Below are positions 35,001 through 42,966 of a DNA stretch of 51,371 nt, one piece after another. The position numbers and the translations under genes were made by a program. The notes under the pieces are model-generated. The model searched no databases. It saw only the letters and a program-made list of their open reading frames with translations, and was not told where the DNA came from. This DNA is from Alphaproteobacteria bacterium (lineage in GTDB: Bacteria; Pseudomonadota; Alphaproteobacteria; RF32; CAG-239). The stretch covers positions 1-51,371 of the forward strand of contig JAGAZZ010000042.1 in assembly GCA_017939155.1 (NCBI GenBank), written 5' to 3'. Position 1 is the first letter of the stretch, and every line of letters starts with the position of its first letter.

Positions 35001-35303
35001 ATGACAATTTATAAACGTTCAAAATTGACACCGGAAATTTTAAAACAATGGAAACGTGACGCTCAAAAAGATTTAATTTACATTCAAGCGAATAGTATTT
35101 TTGATTTACAGATGGCCATTAGCGAGAGTGAAGAAACAAACGAAGTAGAATTAACTGAAAACGGGAAAGTGTTGGTTGATGGTTACCTGTGTGGATATTG
35201 GCGCCAAAAAGACAATAAATATATATGGTACACACCGGGAGAAGGTTTAGAAGATACTCACTACGCCTCAAGTACAAAAATTATTCAAGGTCCATGGAAA
35301 TAA
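35001..35303 (+). CDS. 100-aa protein of unknown function between cas1 and the array
   Basis: An excellent AAGGAG lies before the ATG, 63 bases after the cas1 stop on the same strand, so cotranscription with cas1 is likely. The protein starts MTIYKRSKLTPEILKQWKRD (basic helix), then an acidic segment (SESEETNEVELTENGKVL) and a compact Trp/Tyr-rich end (GYLCGYWRQKDNKYIWYTPG). It is not Cas2, Csn2 or Cas4: size and motifs do not match, and cas2 is found elsewhere. It occupies the slot where cas2 normally sits. An accessory adaptation factor, a regulator, an anti-CRISPR or an unrelated gene are all open. Confidence 0.7.
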   Translation: MTIYKRSKLTPEILKQWKRDAQKDLIYIQANSIFDLQMAISESEETNEVELTENGKVLVDGYLCGYWRQKDNKYIWYTPGEGLEDTHYASSTKIIQGPWK

Positions 35304-35322
35304 CAAACCTCAATACTAAATG

Positions 35323-36547
35323 AACTAAAGTAACTGTCTAATTAATCTCTGATATAACCAGTATTTTCAAGACCAGAATTAGCAATATGTTATAGTTGAC
35401 TGTCTAATTAATCTCTGATATAACAAAATATCGAACAGGGATACGTCCGCTTATGTTATAGTTGACTGTCTAATTAATCTCTGATATAACATACCTTCGG
35501 TTATCGCTTTATGAGTTTTAGTTATAGTTGACTGTCTAATTAATCTCTGATATAACTTTCACTATAAAATTCTTGTCCACGTTTGCGTTATAGTTGACTG
35601 TCTAATTAATCTCTGATATAACAGATAGACACGGAGTTCTGATAGTTCCCGAAGTTATAGTTGACTGTCTAATTAATCTCTGATATAACTTAAGCAACAC
35701 AGGATTATTAGACAAATCAGTTATAGTTGACTGTCTAATTAATCTCTGATATAACGGGCGTAAAGGCTGTATTACTCCGCTAAAAGTTATAGTTGACTGT
35801 CTAATTAATCTCTGATATAACACAAAGCATTAGCATTCTTTATCTGATTATGTTATAGTTGACTGTCTAATTAATCTCTGATATAACACGTATTCGACTT
35901 TATTTGCGCAACCGGATGTTATAGTTGACTGTCTAATTAATCTCTGATATAACCCATCTGTGAGAAAACTCTGCGCCGGTTGCGTTATAGTTGACTGTCT
36001 AATTAATCTCTGATATAACATACATACAAAACATACAACCGGTTCTTTCGGTTATAGTTGACTGTCTAATTAATCTCTGATATAACCAAATTTAAACAAT
36101 GTTGGTGAATTATAAAGTTATAGTTGACTGTCTAATTAATCTCTGATATAACATTAAAAAGCTCTTCTCGCGTTCGATGAGGTTATAGTTGACTGTCTAA
36201 TTAATCTCTGATATAACAAGCAAGGCGAAAGCGTTGACGCACAAACTGTTATAGTTGACTGTCTAATTAATCTCTGATATAACAATTGTTTTCATACCTA
36301 AACGCCTAAAATGGTTATAGTTGACTGTCTAATTAATCTCTGATATAACTCTACACTTACGTTGGTTGTATGTGAACCTGTTATAGTTGACTGTCTAATT
36401 AATCTCTGATATAACTTCTAAAGGCTCTAATTGGGTGAAGTTTACGTTATAGTTGACTGTCTAATTAATCTCTGATATAACTATGATTTGCCTGATGGCG
36501 CGACGTGCTATGTTATAGTTGACTGTCTAATTAATCTCTGATATAAC
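35323..36547 (+). CRISPR. Type II-C CRISPR array, 19 repeats and 18 spacers
   Basis: The 36-bp repeat begins GTTATAGTTGACTGTC and ends AATCTCTGATATAAC; spacers are 29-31 bp (15 of 30). Starts are 35323 (degenerate in its first ten bases), 35389, 35455, 35521, 35587, 35654, 35720, 35786, 35852, 35918, 35984, 36051, 36117, 36182, 36248, 36314, 36380, 36446 and 36512. All repeats except the first are identical by eye. The plus strand is the crRNA strand, because the tracrRNA anti-repeat at 40652-40675 complements it. Each full repeat holds TTGACT (repeat bases 8-13), 17 bases, TATAAC (31-36), a promoter reading into the adjoining spacer. Confidence 0.99.
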
Positions 36548-36561
36548 CTAATAAGGCTAAA

Positions 36562-36600
36562 GGTTTGAAAATAACTAAATTTTCAAGCCCTTTTCATTTT
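36562..36600 (+). terminator. Terminator-like hairpin at the array end, inside the putative leader
   Basis: GGTTTGAAAA (36562-36571) pairs with TTTTCAAGCC (36580-36589), one G-U pair, followed by CTTTTCATTTT. It would stop plus-strand array transcripts before they run into cas2-cas9. The A/T-rich stretch 36,548-36,693 also holds an inverted repeat CCGAAT/ATTCGG (36640-36645 with 36661-36666) and is the likely leader if new spacers enter at this end. Confidence 0.55.
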
Positions 36601-36693
36601 AAAAATAAAATATATAAAAGCAAAATTTCTCGAAAATAGCCGAATTTTTAATGAGAATCGATTCGGAAAAGTCAAAAAATTTAATATATTTCT

Positions 36694-37014
36694 TTAAAAA
36701 AGTAACAACTGTCCTTCTTTCTCGCGCATTTCTTCCTCGTTTTCTTCATAATTTTTCCCCAGATAATTTTCTGTCATCAAATATTGCTTATCTGTAATAT
36801 ACAAAAAGGAAACAGAACTATTATCCGGAACAAAACGAGATATTTTTTTCACCAAATTACGCCCAACATCAAGACTCTTGACAGGTTTCAGATAAACCGA
36901 AAACTGTTTCATCACAAATCCGTTATCAAGAAGCGCATTGCGAAAACGTGTAGCTTTCCGCGATTCGGTACGAGTTCTAACAGGGCAGTCAAACATACAG
37001 ATTATCCACATCAT
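36694..37014 (-). CDS. cas2: CRISPR adaptation protein Cas2
   Basis: 106 aa from the ATG at 37014, 19 bases after the cas9 stop; the frame is open further into cas9, but the Cas2 fold begins at MMWIICMFDCPV. The first beta strand with Asp (MFDCPV), the RKATRFRNALLDNGF helix and QFSVYLK are typical of type II Cas2. The C-terminal 30 residues are an acidic then charged tail ending LLLF. Cas2 forms the core of the Cas1-Cas2 integrase. It is cotranscribed with cas9 but unlinked in transcription from cas1. Confidence 0.93.
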   Translation of the reverse strand: MMWIICMFDCPVRTRTESRKATRFRNALLDNGFVMKQFSVYLKPVKSLDVGRNLVKKISRFVPDNSSVSFLYITDKQYLMTENYLGKNYEENEEEMREKEGQLLLF

Positions 37015-37033
37015 CGACCACCCAGTTAATGTT

Positions 37034-40000
37034 TCAGCTCTTTGCCTTCGTGCCATTCCAAAGCACCTTATGCTTTTTCTTAACCTTACCAAATGGCGTG
37101 AGTTCAATTTTTCGCGCCTTGTTTTTCGTAAAATAACTTAAACCACGATTAACCAAACTTCCTACTAACATATATTCGGGGTCTTCTTTTGCTTTTGTTG
37201 TGCCTCTTGCATCCGTTACATAGTCAATGGCGATAGAACCTGCACTAAACTTCTTTACTCTTGCCAAGCATCTGTCTTTATCAGTATATCCTTTCCATTC
37301 TTCTGGCGTATTTAACTCTAATAAATCTCCTTGCTGAATAGACCAGATAATTTTCCCACCATCTTTCTTCCATTGTGGTACAAAATCAGCTTGGTTGATG
37401 TCAAAACGTTTAATAACTTCCCAACCAACTTTACCGTCTTTTTCAAAGAAATCGACACAATGGTTGTTACGTCCTTCATAAGCAAGTTTATGCTTAGGAA
37501 TATAAACCAGCGAAGAATTATTTTCGTAACACTTAAAATTATCACCTTTCCATAGTTTTTTATCTTGAATAATACGGAAAGCTTTAGTTAAGATTCGTCC
37601 TTCGGTGATTTTGATTTCTTTTTTTCCGTCTTGGATAGCTTGCTCATTTTCTGCAATTAAAATTTGCTCTGCCGTATTTGCGTAAAGTTCAAAATTTTCT
37701 TTGAGTTTTGCTTGTTTCGCTTTATTTTCGGCAATTTCTTCCGCCCATTCATCTTTGATAGTGTCAGGTACTAAAAGTTTATCTAAATCTTTGAAAGATT
37801 TGACAACTTGTAATACTTTGCGCGAATATGATGTAATTAAAGCCTCATTATCTTCAGGATTAGTGCATAAAACGATACGTCCAGTTTCTTTATGAAATTG
37901 TCCTGCTTTACTATGATTCGGCTTATGCGAAACATTGATATTTTTTAACACTTCAATAACCCGACGGCGAAAATCGCCAACAGAATGAACACTCGTTAAA
38001 GGCAATGGATACTCAAGCCGTCGCAAATCCATTTCCTTAGCCATCTTTTGAATAAGCGAGCGATTAGCGCAGGCCACAGTAATCGCATCCATTGCATGAT
38101 GACGGTGGTCAATACGCGGTTTTTTCTTCCAATCAGGATTAGACTTAGTTACTTGTCTTTTCCAGCAATTATCATAATCGGGCATACATTCGCCGTCTAT
38201 GACCTCTCCTGTTTTTTCGTTTACCCAATAAGGGGAACACGAAATTTTTTCTGGTACGCTGTCATTAAGTCCTGCTAAATCATATTCTATTCCCCAAAGG
38301 TACCAATGTTTGCGAAGCTCTGCTGTCTGCCCGCCTTTGACTGCCAAAATGCGCGTGTGTATCACTTCGTCACTATCATCGCAGTCAATAATAGCCCGCA
38401 AATAGCGTTGTGCCATTTTTGAAACATACCGCGTATCTGTCAAATAGCGATTCGTTTCATCTTCATCCCCATTGTCTTCAAATTTTTCACGTGCGTCAGC
38501 TTCAAAACGCCATGCTTTTTGCGGCATACGCTTGCGTGCATTTTCTAAAATTTTGCGAATAACCTCTGGCTCTTTGGTCTGTTCAAAATATTCGTATGCA
38601 AATCTATCACCTTTATTCAGATTGTCCTTGCGATTAACCAGACACAGATTCGAGTAAGTATCAGTCCCTCCTTTGGCTTGTGGAATAATATGCTCAATTT
38701 CGAAACCGCTGAAATTTTGCGGTATTTCCACACGAGGGTCATACGCATCAACCCAGCCTTGCTCTTTAGCAAGCTTGTATTTCAAAATATTGTTACGATT
38801 AACAAATAATTTTCGCTCATTTAAATATTTTTTTGCTTCTTCGTTTAATTTTTCATTTTGTTTTTGCTTTATTTCCTCCTGCTTCTTCTTTTTAGTTGAC
38901 ATCCCGACATCGCGTCCTAGCTCTAAATTAATGTCGTATGGCTTACCATAAATGCGGATAATGTCATTAACCACCAAACGTATCTGATTTAGAATCATAT
39001 GTACAGCAGGGTTGGCAATTTTGCCCCAGCGTATTTCATCAGGATTAAGGTTTGTATTGTTTTGAATAACAAGATGCGGCAAAGGTTGCGTATCCGTTTG
39101 CAAAATCTCTCCGTAATAAGGTAAAGAACAACACTTTCCTTGCATGGTGCGGGCAATTTCTTCTTCCGCCATAAAACGCGTATCTTCTTTTGCTAATCTA
39201 TCGGTAATTTCACGAGGGGATAAAACCTCTTGTTTCATCTCTGCAAGTAAAATTTCCGTAGCGGATTTTCCAAGCATTCCCCGCCCTTTGGGAAGTTTTG
39301 TTAAAAGGTTACCAATCTCCTTTTCGTCTTCAATGTTAAGAAGTTCTTTTAATTGTAAAATAAGCTTGTCTTCGTTGAGCAACCGGCCATTTATATCGTT
39401 TTCATCTTTTGGTTCAGCCAAAAATTCAACAAACTCTGCCAATTTCTCACCAGATAAATTTTTAATATATTCAACGTTCATAAACTCTGGACGCGAATAC
39501 AAATAAGCTTTTATAACTTTATCATCAATAAGAGAAATTTTAATCTGACCACTAAAATTAAGCAGTTCTTTGATTAATTTCTTACCTGCGTTTTTCCCTT
39601 TAAGTAAAAGCTCATTGATAATTTTATCGCGTTCTTCAAGGGTTAAGCGCCGCCTTCCCATATCCGTTTCAATGCGAATATTATTAACCTCTTCATAAAT
39701 ACGACGCATTTCAGATAATGGGTGCGCTTTCAACAATCTATCTTCATTACGAAAATAAATACACTTTCCAACGGCATACGGAGCAGGGGACTTTTCGTAA
39801 AACAAAATATCGTAGATTTCTTGTTTTAGGCCATCTTTGTTCATTTGTGGAAAGTACTGCGCCTGTGTATCCCAGATTTTATGAAATTCATCTTTTACTA
39901 AATACCGCGGGATAGCATAATCAACAATATTCTTCTCTAAGGCATATTTACTTTGTCTAATGTGTCGCTTTTCGGGAGATTTTTTTTCACCATTTTCATC

Positions 40001-40546
40001 TTTAGCATACCCTTCTTCAATCCGCTTATAAAAATAATCACCGACCGTTAAAGAGTTTGTCTCTTTAAGGTGTTGTAACATCATATCGTATGACGAAACC
40101 TTTCCCTTTTTCTTGGGTGTTGTTCCTTCTTCTAAAATCTCTTCTTCTAATTCTTCGGCTGCAGAAACAAAACCCGCTCCTCTGTGTTTAGCAATATGTA
40201 AAATCGCTCGACCGATATAATGCGGAGAGGCTAATTGTCCAAATAAAGCATCATGACGGATTATATAGGGAGATTTAGAACGCAATCTATCGGTCCCTTC
40301 TGGAGAAGAATCAACCCATAACCCATTCTCAAAAAGTTTTTGCGCTAATAAATTTAATCGTTTCTTTGTACGAATAAGATTTTTTCTGGCAGTTCTTTTT
40401 AAACGCCGCTCCTCAGCCCCTTCCGAAACTTCAAAAATTCGCACTCCGGCATCAATAATATCCATTGCTTCATTGTGCTCATTTAATTGAATAACAGCAC
40501 TTCCAATAGAACCTACACCTAAATCTAATCCTAAACGATACTTCAT
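37034..40546 (-). CDS. cas9: CRISPR endonuclease Cas9, type II-C
   Basis: 1170 aa. RuvC-I is YRLGLDLGVGSIGSAV with Asp8. The Arg-rich bridge helix lies at 46-72 (ERRLKRTARKNLIRTKKRLN). RuvC-II is NLELGRD with Glu542. The HNH motif is GFEIEHIIPQAKGG with His619 and later Asn633/Asn644 in SNLCLVNRKDNLNKG, and RuvC-III is RIDHRHHAMDAI with His816, His817 and Asp820. All catalytic residues are present, so double-strand cleavage is expected. The size and absence of csn2 and cas4 fit II-C. AGGAG precedes the ATG. cas2 follows, and the tracrRNA is divergent upstream. The PAM cannot be read from sequence. Confidence 0.98.
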   Translation of the reverse strand: MKYRLGLDLGVGSIGSAVIQLNEHNEAMDIIDAGVRIFEVSEGAEERRLKRTARKNLIRTKKRLNLLAQKLFENGLWVDSSPEGTDRLRSKSPYIIRHDALFGQLASPHYIGRAILHIAKHRGAGFVSAAEELEEEILEEGTTPKKKGKVSSYDMMLQHLKETNSLTVGDYFYKRIEEGYAKDENGEKKSPEKRHIRQSKYALEKNIVDYAIPRYLVKDEFHKIWDTQAQYFPQMNKDGLKQEIYDILFYEKSPAPYAVGKCIYFRNEDRLLKAHPLSEMRRIYEEVNNIRIETDMGRRRLTLEERDKIINELLLKGKNAGKKLIKELLNFSGQIKISLIDDKVIKAYLYSRPEFMNVEYIKNLSGEKLAEFVEFLAEPKDENDINGRLLNEDKLILQLKELLNIEDEKEIGNLLTKLPKGRGMLGKSATEILLAEMKQEVLSPREITDRLAKEDTRFMAEEEIARTMQGKCCSLPYYGEILQTDTQPLPHLVIQNNTNLNPDEIRWGKIANPAVHMILNQIRLVVNDIIRIYGKPYDINLELGRDVGMSTKKKKQEEIKQKQNEKLNEEAKKYLNERKLFVNRNNILKYKLAKEQGWVDAYDPRVEIPQNFSGFEIEHIIPQAKGGTDTYSNLCLVNRKDNLNKGDRFAYEYFEQTKEPEVIRKILENARKRMPQKAWRFEADAREKFEDNGDEDETNRYLTDTRYVSKMAQRYLRAIIDCDDSDEVIHTRILAVKGGQTAELRKHWYLWGIEYDLAGLNDSVPEKISCSPYWVNEKTGEVIDGECMPDYDNCWKRQVTKSNPDWKKKPRIDHRHHAMDAITVACANRSLIQKMAKEMDLRRLEYPLPLTSVHSVGDFRRRVIEVLKNINVSHKPNHSKAGQFHKETGRIVLCTNPEDNEALITSYSRKVLQVVKSFKDLDKLLVPDTIKDEWAEEIAENKAKQAKLKENFELYANTAEQILIAENEQAIQDGKKEIKITEGRILTKAFRIIQDKKLWKGDNFKCYENNSSLVYIPKHKLAYEGRNNHCVDFFEKDGKVGWEVIKRFDINQADFVPQWKKDGGKIIWSIQQGDLLELNTPEEWKGYTDKDRCLARVKKFSAGSIAIDYVTDARGTTKAKEDPEYMLVGSLVNRGLSYFTKNKARKIELTPFGKVKKKHKVLWNGTKAKS

Positions 40547-40621
40547 AAATTTTCTCCTAAAACAAATATATACAAAAGTTATAGGAAAACTATTGACAAT
40601 TCAAGAAAAATATTGTCATAT

Positions 40622-40627
40622 TATAAT
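40622..40627 (+). promoter_or_regulatory. -10 box for tracrRNA
   Basis: A perfect TATAAT lies about 25 bases before the anti-repeat. TTCAAG, 16 bases upstream (40600-40605), is the best-spaced -35; a perfect TTGACA (40593-40598) is 23 bases away, too far. The same A/T-rich stretch must also hold the divergent cas9 promoter. Confidence 0.5.
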
Positions 40628-40633
40628 GATATT

Positions 40634-40746
40634 TGTGAAGACATAATTTTTTCAGAGATTAATTAGACAGTCAACACATATATAATAAGACTGAAAATGT
40701 CGTAAGATGAGGAGGCAAGAAATTGCCTCCATTATTTTGTAAAAAA
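40634..40746 (+). ncRNA. tracrRNA
   Basis: The anti-repeat at 40652-40675 complements 24 consecutive bases of the CRISPR repeat without mismatch. Next comes a bulge (ACATA), then TATAAT, which can pair with the first six repeat bases (GUUAUA), giving the usual lower stem. A small nexus-like hairpin follows (GAC..GTC), then GGAGGCAA/TTGCCTCC with a GAAA loop at 40711-40730, and a U-rich end. It pairs with crRNA to load Cas9. The order anti-repeat, nexus, terminal hairpin is standard. Exact ends are estimated. Confidence 0.9.
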
Positions 40747-40750
40747 CTCG

Positions 40751-40908
40751 TTGACAAATTCCACTTTTGTTCTTATCCTACCCTTGCACTTTAAGTCAAG
40801 GTGCGGAGCTGTCGTAGGCTTCTATATAAGGTTCGGTGTCGGATAACATCGTTAGTTATCTTTATGATAACACATATCCCCGACTGTAAAAGGTCGGGGA
40901 GCTTTTAG
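40751..40908 (+). ncRNA. Second promoter-hairpins-terminator unit downstream of tracrRNA
   Basis: TTGACA (40751-40756), 17 bases and TATCCT (40774-40779) form a good promoter with a start near 40,786. The transcript would hold CCTTG/CAAGG (40782-40786 with 40797-40801), GATAAC/GTTATC (40842-40847 with 40855-40860, or 40855-40860 with 40866-40871), and a terminator CCCCGAC/GTCGGGG (40878-40884 with 40893-40899) followed by AGCTTTTA. It may be an independent small RNA or a second 3' part of a long tracrRNA. It matches no RNA family I know. Confidence 0.5.
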
Positions 40909-41051
40909 CGTATGTCCAAAGGTGTCTTTATCTCTGAAATAACACCTGAAAGGCTAAAAGAATCATTTTGAGCAATATGATTTACGAACTCTCCGACCGC
41001 CTTATCTTAAAGGTGGTTTTCTTATTTTTGAACTATCGGAGGGCAATCGCC

Positions 41052-41534
41052 ATGAAAAAAATCGTATTTTTACCACTCATCACCTTATTATTCGCAAGCG
41101 CCGCGTTCACAAACGTGTATGCAACAGACAAAGCTGCTGCGCCAAAAGCCAAAGTTAAACTGATTGTCACAGAAGTTTTAGACGGCGATACCATCAGAGG
41201 AGTCATTAACTGCCAAGAATTTGTAACGATACGTTTAGCAGATATTGATTGTGCTGAAAAAAGCAAAAAAACGAAAAAATTAGACAAACAAGTCCAAGAA
41301 TGGAATATGTCGCAAGAAAAATTGATAAAGCTCGGAAAAAAATCCAAAGAAAAATTAGAGGCTTTGCTTAAAACCTATGAAACAGAAATTTCCTTTGCAG
41401 AAACACCAGAAAAAGTATGCAAAACAGGCAATGGCGACAGATTGGTTGGCATAGTTTACGCCAAAGACATCAACGTCAACGAGTTTATGCTCAAAGAAGG
41501 CAAATGCCGCCCTTTTACTTGTGCAGATAGATAG
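41052..41534 (+). CDS. Secreted thermonuclease-like (SNase) protein
   Basis: 160 aa from the ATG at 41052, selected by GGAGGG; the earlier in-frame start adds 28 residues of no signal character. The signal peptide ends near VYA. The SNase fold keeps its active-site residues: VLDGDTIRG (Asp44, Asp46, Thr47), IRLADIDCAE (Arg61, Asp64, Glu69) and DRLVGIVYAKDINVNEFML (the second Arg). Such enzymes cut DNA and RNA with calcium. It is the first of four tightly spaced same-strand genes (to 42866). Confidence 0.85.
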   Translation: MKKIVFLPLITLLFASAAFTNVYATDKAAAPKAKVKLIVTEVLDGDTIRGVINCQEFVTIRLADIDCAEKSKKTKKLDKQVQEWNMSQEKLIKLGKKSKEKLEALLKTYETEISFAETPEKVCKTGNGDRLVGIVYAKDINVNEFMLKEGKCRPFTCADR

Positions 41535-41548
41535 TAGGCTACTACTTA

Positions 41549-41749
41549 ATGAATAAAATAAAAGAAATATGGAAATGGGCAAAATTAGCTATATGGGCAA
41601 TTGTAGCCATAGTTTATTTGGGATGGTTAATATCGTTAATTCCTCTTTCAACAATCATAAAAATAGTTTCTTGGACTTTAGGAATAGTCATTTTCATTTT
41701 TATGGTAGTTATGTTTGGTAATGATGACACAACCGCCCGTCGTCCATAG
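41549..41749 (+). CDS. Small membrane protein
   Basis: 66 aa with two hydrophobic helices (AKLAIWAIVAIVYLGWLISL and IIKIVSWTLGIVIFIFMVVM) and a charged C-terminal tail ending TTARRP. It starts 14 bases after the SNase stop and ends 14 bases before the SNase-like paralogue. No family is recognised. The context suggests a membrane partner of the exported nuclease-like proteins. Confidence 0.6.
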   Translation: MNKIKEIWKWAKLAIWAIVAIVYLGWLISLIPLSTIIKIVSWTLGIVIFIFMVVMFGNDDTTARRP

Positions 41750-41763
41750 AAAGGGAAATCTAA

Positions 41764-42342
41764 ATGACTAAACATTGGAAAAGGTTTATTTTATGTTGTA
41801 TTGCAGGAATGCTGTGCGGTATTATTGCCAGAGAAATAATCGAAAAGTATTCAGAACGCACGATTGATGTAATATCTGGAGATACTTTGGAAATCACATC
41901 GCATAATAGTTTTCATATTCTTCTTAAGCATAATAGCTTGCCCGCTAAAACCTGGAACATTAATCTAAATAACAGAATAACTAGGATTAAGCTGGATAAA
42001 GTGGATTGCACGGGACACCGTATTATAAAAGATTATTGCCAAGAGCTTGGCGAACAGGAGCTATCTGCAGAGCAGGTAAAGGAATACTGGGATAAAACAA
42101 CAAAAAGTTTGAAAAACTTGTTAGCACGACACCCAAACAATATAACATTTAAGCCTATATGGATTGATAAATATAATCGGGTACATGGAATTCTTTATGC
42201 TGGTAGTGTAAATGTGAACAAATATATGCTAAAATCAGGCGGATGTTTTCTTAAAAATACTTCATCAGAAAAATTGCCGTATGCGGTACACAGAGAGTTA
42301 CTTAAATGTTATCAATCAGTATGGGTAGGAAAAAAACAATGA
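41764..42342 (+). CDS. Membrane-anchored SNase-like protein, probably inactive
   Basis: 192 aa. An N-terminal hydrophobic anchor (FILCCIAGMLCGIIA) is followed by an SNase-like domain: VISGDTLEI, RIKLDKVDCTGH, KSLKNLLARHPNN and NRVHGILYAGSVNVNKYMLKSGG, matching the neighbour's IVYAKDINVNEFMLKEGK. At the active site the neighbour's Arg61 and Glu69 positions read Lys76 and Gly84, so catalysis is unlikely. Four extra Cys may form disulfides. Its stop overlaps the start of the next gene (ATGA). Confidence 0.65.
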   Translation: MTKHWKRFILCCIAGMLCGIIAREIIEKYSERTIDVISGDTLEITSHNSFHILLKHNSLPAKTWNINLNNRITRIKLDKVDCTGHRIIKDYCQELGEQELSAEQVKEYWDKTTKSLKNLLARHPNNITFKPIWIDKYNRVHGILYAGSVNVNKYMLKSGGCFLKNTSSEKLPYAVHRELLKCYQSVWVGKKQ

Positions 42343-42866
42343 CTAAATCCCCCAAAGAAGATATATCCGAAGTCTATCAAACAGAAACTCATCCGATATT
42401 GGATGATGAGGACAGACTGGGTGAAATGAACAAAAATCAGCGAGAATATATGTCTTTATTTGATAATCCAGAAGACTATGAGAATGAAATCGCCGAGTAT
42501 GATGACTATGAACCTGATGATTATGCGGATGACGTAGCTCTTGATGATGTCGTTTATGCTGAGGAAAATAAAGAGCTTGAAATAACAGCCGAAGATTTAA
42601 CAGAAGACGTGATAAAAAGGCAAATGCGTGAAATTTTGCAAGCAAATTATCCCAAAGCAAGTTTGGATGAGATTTTTTATTGGATGCGGTTGTTGCGCCA
42701 AAAATATGGCATAAGCATTGTTCCTAATGATGTTTTCACAAGAGAGATTTGGCTGGATAACTTCAAAAAAGCAACATCATCACAAAAAATAACAATGTTG
42801 TTAAAGGCTGTTAAACAAAAGATTTCTGATTTATTTAAACGCGACGACATAGACATTCCTTTTTAA
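42339..42866 (+). CDS. Hypothetical acidic protein
   Basis: 175 aa from the ATG at 42339, overlapping the preceding stop by four bases, with AGGA upstream; the longer frame inside the SNase-like gene is not used. The N-terminal half is very acidic (EYDDYEPDDYADDVALDD). The C-terminal half is helical and basic (LRQKYGISIVPNDVF, LLKAVKQKISDLFKRDD). No family is recognised. Translational coupling suggests it works with the membrane-anchored SNase-like protein. Confidence 0.6.
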   Translation: MTKSPKEDISEVYQTETHPILDDEDRLGEMNKNQREYMSLFDNPEDYENEIAEYDDYEPDDYADDVALDDVVYAEENKELEITAEDLTEDVIKRQMREILQANYPKASLDEIFYWMRLLRQKYGISIVPNDVFTREIWLDNFKKATSSQKITMLLKAVKQKISDLFKRDDIDIPF

Positions 42867-42877
42867 GCAATCTGCTC

Positions 42878-42910
42878 TGTCCAGTATATTATATATAAAT
42901 ATACTGGACA
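42878..42910. repeat. Perfect 11-bp inverted repeat downstream of the SNase operon
   Basis: TGTCCAGTATA (42878-42888) and TATACTGGACA (42900-42910) flank 11 A/T-only bases. There is no T-run, so it is not a standard terminator. It may be a recombination or protein-binding site, or a boundary of the inserted segment. Confidence 0.6.
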
Positions 42911-42966
42911 CAGACAGTTGAGGGGGTAAAACTAAAATCCCGAGGGCATCTAATCTCTAATAAACC

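Noticed and set aside
35602-35823. Minus-strand open frame inside the array with the repeated peptide LYQRLIRQSTIT
   Set aside because: It is the translation of the CRISPR repeats; every unit repeats with the 66-base period and no ribosome site exists.
37331-39915. Several plus-strand frames of 60-120 codons inside cas9
   Set aside because: Antisense shadows rich in Ser, Phe and Ile; no ribosome sites, and the Cas9 frame is complete.
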